From Carnegiea gigantea (lineage: Eukaryota > Streptophyta > Magnoliopsida > Caryophyllales > Cactaceae): a DNA stretch of 64,000 nt. Position numbers and translations under genes: made by a program. Location: the NCBI GenBank assembly GCA_029747015.1, contig JAKOGI010000184.1:728001-792000 (forward strand). The letters run 5' to 3'. Positions 36,561 through 48,215 of the stretch are shown here, piece by piece. Each line of letters begins with the position of its first letter. Position 1 is the stretch's first letter. The notes under the pieces are model-generated. The model worked only from the letters and a program-made list of their open reading frames with translations, did no database searches and was not told the DNA's origin.

Positions 36561-37940
36561 GAAATCATCCCAAGCCATCCTTTACGAGTCCAATAGATTC
36601 TTGATAAATATGCTCATGTCTTCCCTAAAGAAATTCCTCCAGGCTTACCTCCTAAAAGATCAATACAGCACCATATAAACCTAATTCTAAGAGGTTTTTT
36701 GCCTAATAAGCTAGCTTATAGAATGAACCCAAAGACACTCAGGGGGTCCAAACGTAGGCAGAAGAGCTAATGGCCGAGGGAATGGTGAGGGAGAGTTTGA
36801 GTCCTTGTGCTATACCAGCCTTGTTGGCACCTAAGAAACATAGAAGCATGCGGATGTGTATTGATAGCAGAGCTATAAATAAGATTACCATCAAATACAG
36901 ACATTCAATTCCCAGGCCTGAAGACATGTTGGATGAGCTGCATGGTTTTAAGTTCTTTTCCAAGGTGGATTTAAGAAGTGGTCATTATCAAATAAGGATA
37001 AGAGAGGGAGATGAATAGAAGACTGCTTTAAAAAAAAAAGAAGAGGGTGCCTCTATGAGTGATTACTCATGCCTTTTGCCTTATTTAATGCATCTAGCAC
37101 TTTCATAGGGTTAATAAACGATGTGTTCAGACCCTTTACATGCAAATTTATGGTTGTGTATTTTGATGACATACTGATATACAGCAAGAGTTAAGAAGAG
37201 CACCTAAATCATCTTTAGTAGATTGTTCAGGTTTTGGAGAAGGAGAGACTGTATGGGAATCTTAAGAAGTGCACCTTTCTGACTCATGAGATCACCTTTT
37301 TGGGCTACATAATTACTGCTGAGGGTGTCAGGGTAGATGAAAGCAAAATGGAGGCAATCAGAAGCTAGCCAGTACCTAAGAGCATCCATGATGTGAGGAG
37401 CATTCTTGGATTAGCCTCTTTCTACAGGAGGTTTTTCCAAAATTTCGGCACCATAGTGGCACCTATGACTAAAGTGATCAAAGGTAGTTCATTCCAGAGG
37501 AGTTCCAAGGCACAACAAGCATTTCAAGAAATCAAGGTGAGGATGACTCAAGTACAAGTTTTAGTATTGCCATGCTTCAAAAAGGTGTATAAAGTAGCGT
37601 GTGATGCCTTAGGAGTAGGGATTGGAGGAGTCCTAGCTTTAGAGAGGAAGCCATTAGGCTTCTTCAGTAAGAAGCTGAATGATGTAAAAAAGAGATACTC
37701 AACCTATGATAAGGAGTTTTATACCATCATTAGGTGTCTGGAACATTGGAGCCACTACATCATAAAATCTGAGTTCATCCTTCATTCTAACCATGAGGCC
37801 TTTAAATACATAAAGGGGTGGCATAAACACAATGTTAGACATGCTAAATGGGTAAAGTACCTGTAGCCCTTTCATTTCACTATCAAACACAAGTGAGGTA
37901 AGCTAAATTGGGGAGCAGATGCCCTGTCCAGGATGCCTCT
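36561..37940 (+). pseudogene. element E reverse transcriptase and RNase H, broken
   Basis: FPKEIPPGLPPKRSIQHHI at about 36640, then 36770-37018: [38 protein letters not shown] and [18 protein letters not shown]. A run of ten A at 37030-37039 shifts the frame. YFDD is intact at 37159-37170 in the other frame. 37393-37866: [19 protein letters not shown], then RNase H with [32 protein letters not shown] and RHAKWVKYL. Ends about 37935 with an ADALS box. Confidence 0.8.
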
Positions 37941-39215
37941 TTTGCTGTTTCAGCTTGAAACTAGTATACTTAGTTTTGAGCACCTCAAGAGCTTATATGA
38001 GACAGATGAGGATTTTAGGGAATTGTATGGGCACTACAAGCAGAGACCAAAGGGGGACTTCATGCAGTAGAATTTGTTCAAAGGGATAAGGTTACGCATT
38101 GCAAGAGGTGGAATCAGGGAGCTACGTATCAGGAAGGTGCATGGAGGGGCCCTTGCTAGCCATGATGGGGAAAACGAGACAACAGTGATGTTGAAAGAGC
38201 ACTATTATTGGCCTGGCATGGCTAAGGATGTCCAGGAGATCTAAGAGGCGTGCTATCTACCAAGCAACCAAGAGCCACTCTTGACCCCAAAGGCTGTATA
38301 CCCCTCTTCTAGTCCCTCTAGGTCCTTAGTCAAATGTAAGCATGGACTTGTTCTTGGCCTTCCTAGAACTTAAAGCGGTAAGGATTCAATCTTTATGCTT
38401 GTGGACAGATTCTCAAAAATGGCCCATTTCCTTGCATACAACAAGACTAATGATATCGTCCATATTGTTGAACTCTACTGCAAGAAGATTGTGAGACTTC
38501 TTGGCCTTCCCAGATCCATTGTATCAGATAGGGACACCAAATTTCTAAGCCATTTCTGGCCTACACTTTAGAAGAAACTGGGAACTAAGCTCAAATTCAG
38601 CATTACATGGCATCCCCAAATTGATGGCCAGACAGAAGGAATAAACAGGTCCTTAGGTGCCTTACTCAGAGCCCTGATCAGAACTCAATCCAAGGGTTGG
38701 GATCTTCTATTATCTCATGTAGAGTTCGCTTACAACAGAGCTCCCCACAAAACCACTGGACTCTCACCTTTTAAGGTAGTTTATGGCCTGGATCCCTTAA
38801 CCCCAAAGGATTTTATTCGCAAAAGCATGGATGGGAAACCTAGTGCAGAAGCTGAGAAAAGAGTGAAAGAGATTCAAGAGTTACATGAGAAGGTTAGATA
38901 GAAAATTGAGAAGAGCAACACCAGTTACCAAACACAAGCCAACAAGCACAGGAAGAAAATTGTTTCTCAGCCAGGTGATCTGGTTTGGGTACACCTAAGG
39001 AAGGAAAGGTTTCCATAAAAGAGAAAATCCAAGCTAAGTCCAAAAGCAAATGGTCCTTTTGATGTTTTGGAGAGGATCAATTACAATGCATATAGGATTG
39101 AGCTCCCTGGAGAGGATGGGGTTTCTACCACTTTTAATATAGCACACCTGAGCCCCTATCTTTAAGATGTACCCCTTGAGAATTTGAAGCCAAATTCTTT
39201 GCAACAAGGGGAGGA
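37941..39215 (+). pseudogene. element E integrase, broken
   Basis: Zinc-binding region around 38130-38270 (VHGGALASHDGENE, HYYWPGMAKDVQEI), core 38390-38660 with [34 protein letters not shown] and GQTEGINRSLGAL, so second Asp and Glu survive while the first Asp region is altered. Then SPFKVVYGLDPLTP, RKERFP-stop, GEDGVSTTFNIAHLSPYL. Polypurine tract AAGGGGAGGA at 39206-39215. Confidence 0.75.
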
Positions 39216-40273
39216 TGATGGTGGCAACCTTTCAGATAACCAGAACTAAGCATCTAACCTTAGTCCAGATGTTTAAGCAATGGCTCAGAAGTTTCTAAAT
39301 CAAGAGTGCAGCTACTGTGATCTAGATAGTAAACTAGCTCAGTCCTGGGTTTACTAGTTGATTCAATAATGGTCAGGTCCAACCTTTTGAGGGTAACTTA
39401 GCTCATTTGCATAGTCACACAATAGCTAGTAAATGAACCAAGTTGCTCCATTTATTTTGGACAAGCACAACAGCATCAGTACTACTTAGTTTCAGTCCAG
39501 CAGCAGCTCGGCTTGAGCGAGCTATTTTAACCTTCACTTACAACATTGGTAAGGCACATTTAAGGGCTTGAAAAGGTGTCTAAAATATTATCAAGAAAGC
39601 CCTTAAAAGGGCAAAGTCGGACCTAGTCACATCTGTTATTAACCACCACAAAAGTCAAGGGAATTTCCCTTGATCCAATGCATAACAAGCTGTTGTACTT
39701 GTTGTCTCCCAGGCTTAATCATGTGATTAGTAGCTAATTATTGCTCCCAAAGCCATCCTTACAAGTCCTTTTGATTAACTAAGTCCTTGACACCTCATTC
39801 ATGGTGATTAACAAAGCAAATAGGTGTCAAGAATCAGGTTATGCTGCTATTTTTGGTTTTCTTAGTTTTAAATCTGTTTTTTGTTTTAAGTTTGCTTTTG
39901 TTAGTTGAATTATTCATTGTGAGAGGGTGTAAGGCTGAGTATGAAAGCCTCATTTTACTTGTATGAACTCAGTTATTAAATGAATAAAGTCGAGCTTTGC
40001 TCCCTGCCCCCCAAACTCTGTCCAGCTATCCTGTATTCTAGCTAGTACAGGTGGTGTTCTAACAGGTCTTGTTATTGATCTAGTGGTGTGTCGGTATCCA
40101 TATTAGCATTAAGGGCCCTAGGATTGTCTTGGCGGTGTATCTATATCCAAGGGCAAGCTCAGTTATCTTGGTTGTCCAGTTTAACACTCAATTCCATTCC
40201 AATTCAACACAACTTGTCGTGACAATTAGCTTGTTCGTTGCTTAGCCCCTCTCTATCTTGCTTATTCTTATTG
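39216..40273 (+). repeat. element E 3' LTR
   Basis: About 1,058 bp from TGATGGTGGCAACC. GTGGTG near 40049 and 40083 plus a GCGGTG near 40131, each of the last two followed by a TATCC. Confidence 0.85.
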
Positions 40274-40612
40274 TTCCTTAGGAAAGTAAGCCTCTAGCCT
40301 TCTTTAGTGAGAAATTGTGTGGTTCAAGAAGAATCCACCTATGATAACGAGTTTTATGCTATCATAAGGTGCTTATAGCATTGGAGTCATTACCTTGTTG
40401 CAAGTGAGTTTATTTTTCATTCTGATCATGAGGCTTTGAAGTATAGTCAACACCACCACAAGTTAAGCTCACGCCATGCCAAATGGGTTGACTATCGCCA
40501 ATCATTTCATTTCATAATCAAGCATAATTATGGAAAACTCAATCAAGGAGCCGATGCTTTATCCTAAAGGTACCTACTTTGGTTTCAGTTAGATGCTTGT
40601 GTACTTGGTTTT
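40274..40612 (+). pseudogene. element D RNase H, second part, and deletion joint
   Basis: Continues D after E: EST YDNEFYAIIRCL-like text, HWSHYLVASEFIFHSDHEAL, RHAKWVDY, GKLNQGADALS then stop. Ends LDACVLGF at 40612, where F sits. When F is removed the next residues are already the late integrase, so the intervening ~1 kb was absent from D. Confidence 0.8.
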
Positions 40613-41099
40613 TGTAAAACCCTGGAAATGCGATTTGGAAATTCTTGCCCAGTTCGACCGACCTAGGCCCAAGTCAATCCAAGTCAGTGCCAATTAATCC
40701 TCGTAAAATTCTTCTAATAAAATTTCTTGATACTTTTTTTTGGGAAGTATTAAAGTTCCAAAAAAAAAAAGGATTTCCCTTTCCGATTTTTTTGTAAAAC
40801 TCCTAATGTCGTTGTTATTATTTTATTATTCTATTATGAATATTATTATCACTCTACTATTAATATTATCGTTTTATTATCATTTTATCTGTTTCGACGT
40901 ATGCAAATTCAACTATTTTATTAATATTATTAATATTATTATCATATTATCGGTTCCAAGATAAATTGATAATATTAATATTATTATCATCTTATTATCA
41001 TTTTATCATTTTATCATCATCCTACTATTTTATTATCCACAAAAAAAAAAAAAAAATCAAACCCTAAACCCCTTGATGATCTGCCGCCCCCTCCTCTTT

Positions 41100-41107
41100 T
41101 ATAAAAA
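41100..41107 (+). promoter_or_regulatory. candidate TATA box in 5' LTR of F
   Basis: TATAAAAA following a CCTCTTT stretch; the 3' LTR copy near 55979 reads TATTAAAA, so it is not conserved perfectly. Confidence 0.4.
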
Positions 41108-41198
41108 GAAAAAAAAAAATTTTGAAAGTGTGTTTTCCCCCCTTTTCTTTTCTTTTTAACCTAAAACCCTAACCACCCATTCCCCCACTTCCCCCTCA

Positions 41199-41201
<3 letters not shown>

Positions 41202-41246
<45 letters not shown>
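41202..41246 (+). repeat. (CT)n microsatellite in F LTR
   Basis: About 22 CT units. The 3' LTR has (AC)n then (TC)n at 56080-56135, so the tract has changed since insertion. Confidence 0.9.
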
Positions 41247-41248
<2 letters not shown>

Positions 41249-43603
41249 CTTTACACCGTCGCCGACCACCGTTCGGCCACCCTAGTGCCGCCACCACACC
41301 GGCCGTCCCTCTTGTTTTTACACTCTCGGTATTGAATTTGAGCGAAAGAGTTTCCCTCGATCTAGATCCGGTTTCGATCAAAGGTTCTAATAACAGTGTT
41401 TTTTTAACGTTATTTTGGTATTTAATGGTAAAGGTGGGTTCTTCTGGCATGATTGGGTCTGGGCGAGGGTTTAAGCATGTCTAACGGGTATGAGTGTATT
41501 TTTTTTGGGCAACCCGAAACGAACGAAAACCGTGCAAAAAGAAGTCGAACAATCTGGACAGAATTCATACTGTTTTTGACGCAACTTTGAAAATTTGGGA
41601 TAATTATTCTGGTTGTCCAAAAATTATGAACTTTTTCAATGGTTAGAATAAGATGTGAAGATTATGTGGGTTTTTGAATTGGATGAATTGGAGTTAAATT
41701 GAGAGAGTTATGGCCAAAATACCGAGCTCTATCAAATCTGGAAACTGCAGGCATAGGGTGCGGTTTTTGAATTTTTAGACTTGGTTATACTGTGAATTTG
41801 TGGAAGTTCTAAACATGAACGTTTTAGTAAACAACATTATCTTTCTAGATTGGGTAAGAACATAATTTTTGGAAGTCGGAAGAAAAAGGTATGAGGATGG
41901 GAAGTTAGGAGTAAAAATCTGGGTAAAATCTGGGGAAGCAGAATCTGGACTATTTTGCCTTCAAGTTAGAAAAATTCCCTAGGCTAGTACTAGTGGCCAA
42001 AAAGAAATTTACTGAGTAGGAGCATCTGGATGTGTCAAATAATTTTTTTTTGGAATTGGGTCATTTGGAGTAGCATAGCCCGAGTTTTGATAAAATTTGC
42101 CGGGATGGTCCTGGGGAAGACAGTCTTTGGCATTGCCAGAAGAAACATAAATTTGACTAGGTTTGGGGCAGAACCGAGTCAAGCTCTAAACATAGAAAAG
42201 ACAGAGGACATTGTAAGGCTTCCAGACTGACCTAGAACACTAGAATCGGATATCGAAAACTAGAGTTATAATTTTTGGAAGTTGGACTCATAACTGGCCA
42301 GTCGAACCTTTACCCTGGATAGGGTTGGATAAATAAAGATCTAGAAAACCTCTTTTTAAATTTGGGGGAGGCCCAGGGGTGCGCCACACTAAATGGGGAC
42401 TGACTATGGGCTGTTTGTGGGCCCAGGTGCAGAGCAGTGAACCCTCATTAAAGTAACCGAGCCTGTAAATTATATCGTACCCAGGTAACAGTCATACCCT
42501 AACCTTTCCCCTGTGTTACTGAAATCATGAAAGTTTTGGGAGTTCTTGTATTGATTCCTTGGCATTCCTTTCCAATGGGATGTTCGCTGATGTGAAATTT
42601 ATAAAGGGTTCATTGGTGGGAACTGAATGCTGTGTTTGTTCTGGAAGTTGGAAATCTCCATATTGTAAAAGTTGAAACTTACTGTTGTAAAAGTTGAAAC
42701 TTTCTGTGATTGTATTTGAAGTTCTGTTTCTGCATTCCGATTTCTGTTGGGAAAAGCATTTAAATCTGAATGAAACTAAATGTGTCAAGTTGGTATCCAT
42801 TAACTGAAAGGAACTAAATAGGGTGAGTAAAATCGATTAGAACTGATTGAAGGCCATAGCCTTCCCCGGGTAATAGGTGCATGCATGTGAGCGGCCACGT
42901 ACTCAGCCTAGACGTGGGCCAGGTTATCAGTAACCACCCATGATGATGGTAGGCCAGGAAAGTTAAGCGGTAGCTACCTGAGGAGCAGTAGGCCGGGAAA
43001 GAGTTGAACGACTGCGCTATGTTAGAGCGCAGGCCATGAGACCCACTGGGGTCGCTCACCTAAGACTTATTTGAAACTGAACACTTTGAATGGGACTATG
43101 GAAGTGTGATTTTGAAATTGATTTTTTTTAGGAAGATGGTGGTAATAGGTTGTGTACCTTGGAAACGTGTTGTTGTTTCCCCCTCTCCCTAAAATGTTTT
43201 CAAAATGAATTTGTACGTGTCTTTGACTGTTGGGGGTGAATGTTACTGAGTTTATCTCACTATTATAAAATGTTTTGTTTTCAGGTGATCTAGCTGTTCT
43301 TGGGACTGGGGACAGGAGAGTAGAGTGAGGCTCGAATACTGGTTGTACCTAAAAAGGATTTTAGAAGTTGTAATAGAATCTAGTTAGTTTAATTATGATG
43401 TTCAAGTTCTGTGTTAAAATTCTTGGACCCATGTATAGTGGACTTTGATTCGCAAAGACTTTGTTTTTAAATGTCAGTTATGATATCCAGCCTGATATTT
43501 CCGAGAAGGGAATACGGCGGTAACAGCCCGTTAAGAGTTCCTGCTGCCATTCAGGTTAAATCAGTAGTAAATAAAGAATTAGAAATCTAGGGGTGTTACA
43601 AAG

Positions 43604-43615
43604 TGGTATCAAAGC
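43604..43615 (+). other. primer binding site of element F
   Basis: TGGTATCAAAGC, initiator tRNA-Met type, three bases after the LTR. Confidence 0.9.
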
Positions 43616-43757
43616 CCAGGTTAACTGACCTGAAGGCTCGCCTAAAGGATAAAGAGAATAATATTAGTTAATAACCCTAAAACAGGTAGACATAAGGACT
43701 GTTCGAAGTGTCAGCGTAGGTTGAGAAGGGAATATACTTATATATATGTTACCTTTT

Positions 43758-43760
<3 letters not shown>

Positions 43761-43821
<61 letters not shown>
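43761..43821 (+). repeat. (TA)n microsatellite
   Basis: About 30 TA units in the untranslated leader of F, just before the leader reading frame. Confidence 0.95.
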
Positions 43822-43822
<1 letters not shown>

Positions 43823-43846
43823 AATTTGGGCCTACTAATGTGTAGG

Positions 43847-44491
43847 ATGAATGCGGCCCGTCATTGTGGGTGTATGGGACAACTTTGTCGCCACTAGAGG
43901 TTGGAGAAGATTCCCTGGGCCAGTTTTGAGAGTCACTTGGAGCGAGTGGAGATTTTTCTTTATGGAAGACTAGCTGAGGTTCCTGATGATTATTTGAGGT
44001 TCGACCACAACCAAGCCCTGTTCTTCCTTTTAACTCTTTAGGGAGACCCCTTGTGGCGTTATAGAGTCAATGAGCTTCACCCTGAGGAGAGAGCATTTAT
44101 GGTTGCTGGGGATTGTTGTTTATGCAAGTGGCAGCCTATGAACTTCAACCTGAATGAGCTAGTAGACTACCTCATTGATATAGGTCCTTATGACGAACCC
44201 CCCACCCCTAACTCTGGGGACGCCAACCTGCCACCACCTATAGAGGAGGATATTGATGAGGCGGGAGACCCCATGGGAGAGAAAGACCCAGAGGAAGACC
44301 CCATGGAAGAGGAAGACCCCGAGGAAGATCCTGAGGAATACCCTGAGGAAGACCCTAAAGAAGACCCTGAGGGAGATTCTGAGGCCAGCGAGGGGCAACT
44401 TATGAGCAGTGAGGACTTAAGGGGAGATCAGAGAGATAAAGAAGAGAATCACCTTGGCAGGATGAGCACTCCAGCCACTCGGAGGACTTAA
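43847..44491 (+). pseudogene. leader ORF of element F, acidic C-terminus, function unknown
   Basis: A frame of 214 codons between primer site and gag, from ATG 43847 (MNAARHCGCMGQLC) to a stop at 44489. It is broken only by two TAG codons (43895 and 44039), both explainable as CAG changed by C-to-T. The first ~125 residues look globular (SHLERVEIFLYGRLAEVPDD, DPLWRYRVNELHPEERAFM, LNELVDYLIDIGPYDEP). The last ~80 are a Glu/Asp/Pro-rich repeat based on EEDP units, then EASEGQL. I do not recognise it. It could be an element-specific leader protein or part of a gag-related duplication; the ATG and low stop density for its length argue that it was once coding. Confidence 0.45.
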
Positions 44492-45008
44492 GAGCAAATG
44501 AGGTTGGTATGTGGTAGATGTGGTCGGATGTGTAAAGGCACCTGTCCACTGGATGCCCCCAGTCAGTAAAGGTTAGAAGCATTAGGAAGTTGTTTTATTT
44601 CTTTCTGGGGAAGCAGTAATAGTAATTTTTCTTTAAATTGTTACTAGCCATTGTGGTTATTTGAGTTAAAAATTGTGCTGTAATGAAAGGGTGCTAATAG
44701 GAACCCTTGTGAAACTGAGAATTTATGTAATAAAAGTGTTCTTGGATTATTTGAAAATATTTGTGCACATTGTTGTGAAATATGTGAAACATGTGGATGA
44801 TGTACCTGTGTGCCTGTATGATATAAACCTTCTGAGCTTGTGACGTAATAGATGTACCACCTGAATGTGGTGGTACGTATTGTGAACAAATCTCTAAGAA
44901 GATTGTGGTAATATGCATTGGCATGCATTATGTTCCTGGAACCTAGTGAGTTGTAGGATGTGAACTACTAGAGAAGGAACTGAAACTGAAGTATTTTTCT
45001 CAACCAGG

Positions 45009-46360
45009 ATGGCAGGAAACAACACCAACAACCATAATGAAGAGTCTCAGACGGGGCCCCACCCGGTGTCGAGGGTCCCTACGACCCAGGACATACCTAT
45101 GGTAGCCTTTAGGGAGCGATTGGCGGCCCTGCGCCCCCGGACTCGGAATGGGTCTCGTAGCTAGATCGATGAAACAAATCCACCCACGGGAGCCGAACTC
45201 ACCAGCTTGTTACTGCTAGAGATGCTGCAGAAGCAAGGGGAGCAACTGCGGCTCTAGAATGAACAAATCCATTGGTTAATGGAGGTTAAGGAGAAAAGGG
45301 CGGAAGAGGATAACTCCCATATGTTCAAGAGATTTGCAAGTCATCACCCACACATTTACGATGGTACCCCTGACCCCAAAACTTTCGAAGACTGGATTAG
45401 GGGGATGGAGAAATTGTTCGATGCACTCCAGTGCCCTGAGGAGTGGAAGGTAGGATTTGCGGTATTCTACCTAAAGGATAAAGCCGACCTTTGGTGGGCT
45501 ACAGTACGGGAAAGATAACATGAGCCTGGGTTTGGGTGGGGGAAGTTTAAGGAGATTATCAAGGACCATTTCTACCCCACCTCCCTCCAGAAGGCTAAGG
45601 AGAATGAATTCATGCAATTACAGCAGGGAAGCATGAGCGTTCTCGAGTACACCTCCAAATTCATGGAGTTGACACGTTTCGCCCCAGCCTTCGTAGCTGA
45701 TGAGAGGCTGAAGATGAATAGGTTTGAGGCTGGACTCAACCCAACTATTAAAGAACGTATGTCAGTGCGGCAGTATGCCTCCTACATTGAGCTGTACGGC
45801 ACTGCGATCAACGTAGAAAGAGCAATGAAGGAGTGCAATCAATACTTCAATGAGCAGAGGGGTACCAAGAGGAAGGGAGATAATCGAGGAACCTTCCAGA
45901 TGCAGGAGCAGAACCATAGACCCGCTGGGGGATAGCACTCCGGCAGTTTCAATCGAGGGGGCCAGTATCCCAACACACGACCCAAGGTAACCTGCAACGC
46001 TTGCAAGAAGCCAAGACATTTCGCCAGGGAGTGTCGAACAGTGAAGAGATGCTTCTGCTATGGAAGCCATCAACACCAAGTGCGAGATTGCCCGCTTCCT
46101 CCACCGCCTCCCGGGCAAGGACAAGGACAGAGTCAGGGACAGAGGCAAAACCAAGGGTATGGGCAGCGACCCCAATCCTCGTACCAAAGTAGGGGAGGGC
46201 AGACAGCCTACTCCAACCAGCAGAGTCGGGCACCCCAGTCAGCTCAGTCCCAACCCTCCAACCAACCACCCCGGAACAACGGGGGTCGAGTGTACGTGAT
46301 GCGAAAAGAGGAAGCGGAGGATGCTCCTAATGTTGTGACGGGTACTTTCTCTCTCCTAAC
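45009..46360 (+). pseudogene. element F gag, broken
   Basis: ATG at 45009 (MAGNNTNNHNEESQTG). Stops near 45162, 45255, 45516 and 45933, otherwise collinear. Capsid: HHPHIYDGTPDPKTFEDWI, KVGFAVFYLKDKADLWW, FYPTSLQKAKENEFMQLQ, SVLEYTSKFMELTRFAP. Zinc knuckle CX2CX4HX4C intact at 45993-46034 (CNACKKPRHFAREC); a second one follows with Tyr for its second Cys (CFCYGSHQHQVRDC). Then a Gln/Gly/Ser/Arg-rich nucleic-acid-binding-like stretch. Forms the virus-like particle in active relatives. Confidence 0.9.
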
Positions 46361-46685
46361 TCAACTAGTAGATGTGTTGTTTGATTCGGGTGCCACACAC
46401 TCGTTTATTTCTGCTAGGCTAGTTGAGACGTTAGGGCTCACCCCCACTCGTAGATCTTCAGTACTATCCGTGACTCTCCCGGATGGGAAGACTGTGTCGT
46501 GTGAGGAACTATACGAGGGATGCCCCCTTAGAATGTATGAATGTGAATTCCTGGCGGATCTATATAAGTTTGAGTTAAATGATTTTGGAGTTATTTTGGG
46601 GGTGGACTAGTTGGCTAAGTACCAGGCTCAGATAGACTGCTCGAAATAAAAGGTTTCTCTGAAAGGGCCCAACGGGGAGAAGGTA
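46361..46685 (+). pseudogene. element F protease
   Basis: VDVLFDSGATHSFISARLVE with catalytic Asp codon at 46383-46385; then MYECEFLADLYKFELNDFG and VILGVD-stop (46608), where Tekay elements have Trp (TGG to TAG), and another stop near 46647. Otherwise a standard retropepsin-like domain. Confidence 0.9.
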
Positions 46686-48215
46686 GTGCATAGGGGTCAG
46701 AGTCCTAGAATGGGAGTGAAATTAGTATCAGCAATGAAAGCTCGTAAGTTGTTGGGTAAAGGATGTGAGGGATTTCTGTGTTATGCGGTGAATACTGAGG
46801 ATGCCAAGCCCTCCTTGGAGGACATCCCTATAGTGAGAGAATTCCCAAATCTGTTTCGCGATGAAATCCCTAGCATGCCACCTCTTAGGGAGGTGGAGTT
46901 CTATATCGACCTCACCCCTGGAGCCACCCCCGTTTCTAAGGCACCCTACCGGATGGCACCAGCTGAATTTAAGGAATTGAAGACCCAGTTGGAAGAACTC
47001 TTAGAGAAAGGGTATATCCGACCTAGCACATCTCCATGGGGAGCCCCGGTCTTATTTGTGAAGAAGAAGGACGGGACGCTAAGGCTGTGTATTGACTACC
47101 GGGAATTGAATAAGATAACGGTGAAGAACCGTTATCCCCTATCCAGAATAGACGATTTATTCGACCAACTGCGAGGCGCAGGAACCTTTTCCAAGATAGA
47201 CCTCCGTTCGGGGTACCATCAACTCCGAATCAAGGATGAGGACATACCCAAAACTGCTTTTCGTACCCGATACGGCCACTATGAATTCGTAGTGATGCCC
47301 TTTGGTCTCACTAATGCCCCAGTGGCATTTATACAGCTGATGAATAGGGTCTTTAAGCCCTATTTGGATAGGTTCATGGTAGTTTTCATTGACGATATCT
47401 TGATTTACTCAAGAACCCCAGATGAGCACACCCACCACTTACAGGTAGCCGTGGATGTGTTAAGGAGGAATGAGTTATATGCTAAGTTCTCAAAATGTGA
47501 ATTTTGGTTGGGGAAGGTAGCTTTTCTAGGGCACGTAGTGTCCAGTGAGGGAGTATCGGTGGACCCACAAAAGATTGAGGTAGTGGCAAATTGGCCTAGA
47601 CCTAAAAACCTAACAGAAGTAAGGAGTTTCTTGGGTTTGGCGAGATATTACCGCCGATTTGTCCAAGATTTTTCAAAAATTGCCACCCCGCTTACCAATC
47701 TGACCAGAAAGGTCATCAAGTATGAGTGGACGGAAAGATGTGAAGGAGGCTTCCAGGCGCTTAAGAAGAGACTTACGAGTGCACCCATACTGGCTCTACC
47801 TACTGCGGAGCAGGACTTTGTGGTGTATAGTGATGCTTCTAGGAATGGGTTGGGGTGTGTGTTAATGCAAGATGGACGAGAGATAGCGTATGCTTCACGA
47901 CAGCTGAAAACACATGAGCGGAACTACTCGACTTACAACCTGGAGTTAGCCGCGGTCGTGTTTGCTCTCAAAATCTGGAGACATTACCTATACGGGGTTC
48001 GTTGCGAAGTATTCACCGACCACCAGAGTCTGAAATATCTCTTCTCGCAAAAGGATCTGAACCTGAGACAGACAAGGTGGCTGGAGTTCCTAAAGGACTA
48101 TGACGTCCATTTTCAGTATCAACCTGGAAAGGCCAATGTAGTAGCGGATGCGTTGAGTCGCAGGCCATACCCAACGCTGAGTCGTGTAATAGCGCTTCCA
48201 GAGGAGTTATGTTGA
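46686..48215 (+). CDS. element F reverse transcriptase and RNase H, open frame
   Basis: 509 codons without a stop. [22 protein letters not shown] (about residues 57-76), [57 protein letters not shown], catalytic FIDD at 47385-47396, [17 protein letters not shown], and [20 protein letters not shown] of the thumb. RNase [16 protein letters not shown] (first Asp), the [15 protein letters not shown] segment (Glu), [11 protein letters not shown] (Asp), VVADALSRR (last Asp). All catalytic residues appear present. The frame is part of a gag-pol polyprotein and the Met at 46686 is only where the frame opens after upstream stops. Confidence 0.9.
   Translation: MHRGQSPRMGVKLVSAMKARKLLGKGCEGFLCYAVNTEDAKPSLEDIPIVREFPNLFRDEIPSMPPLREVEFYIDLTPGATPVSKAPYRMAPAEFKELKTQLEELLEKGYIRPSTSPWGAPVLFVKKKDGTLRLCIDYRELNKITVKNRYPLSRIDDLFDQLRGAGTFSKIDLRSGYHQLRIKDEDIPKTAFRTRYGHYEFVVMPFGLTNAPVAFIQLMNRVFKPYLDRFMVVFIDDILIYSRTPDEHTHHLQVAVDVLRRNELYAKFSKCEFWLGKVAFLGHVVSSEGVSVDPQKIEVVANWPRPKNLTEVRSFLGLARYYRRFVQDFSKIATPLTNLTRKVIKYEWTERCEGGFQALKKRLTSAPILALPTAEQDFVVYSDASRNGLGCVLMQDGREIAYASRQLKTHERNYSTYNLELAAVVFALKIWRHYLYGVRCEVFTDHQSLKYLFSQKDLNLRQTRWLEFLKDYDVHFQYQPGKANVVADALSRRPYPTLSRVIALPEELC

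Larger units (their letters stand above)
33734..40273 (+). mobile_element. element E: CRM-type LTR retrotransposon nested in D
   Basis: LTRs 33734-34794 and 39216-40273 match but differ by roughly one base in six to eight over the part compared by eye, so E is old. RNase H of D continues on both sides. Its outer ends are decayed (TAATGAAGG at the left, TTCTTATTG at the right) and I could not confirm a target duplication; ends may be off by up to 4 bp. Internal order gag, protease, RT, RNase H, integrase, about 4.4 kb, all broken. Confidence 0.85.
40613..43600 (+). repeat. element F 5' LTR
   Basis: 2,988 bp. Contains A- and TTA-rich stretches (40730-41060), AACCCTAAACC-type text near 41060 and 41160, TATAAAAA at 41100-41107 and a (CT)n run at 41202-41246. 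No credible gene inside; the Arg-Glu repeat frame on the minus strand is the (GA)n tract. Confidence 0.95.

Noticed and set aside
33720..40280. A clear target duplication for element E
   Set aside because: Flanks ATGCT and TTGTT/TTCCT do not match; LTR ends are decayed, so I leave it unresolved.
41041..41056. Run of A as a SINE or processed-pseudogene tail
   Set aside because: Internal to the F LTR and shared (shorter) with the other copy near 55924; no adjoining SINE promoter or target duplication.
41040..41170. AACCCTAAACC-like text in the F LTR suggesting telomere repeats
   Set aside because: Only one or two imperfect units, present in both LTR copies; it is part of the LTR, not an interstitial telomere array.
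41196..41450. Minus-strand frame with Arg-Glu repeats in the F LTR
   Set aside because: It is the translation of the (GA)n microsatellite and lies wholly in an LTR; the frame at 56079-56339 is the same in the other copy.
44159..44398. Minus-strand hydrophobic frame (repeated LRVFLRVFL-like) suggesting a membrane peptide
   Set aside because: It is the reverse complement of the acidic EEDP repeat of the leader ORF; low-complexity artefact.
45762..46269. Minus-strand frames of 106-141 codons in F
   Set aside because: Antisense shadows of the gag zinc-knuckle and Gln/Gly-rich region.
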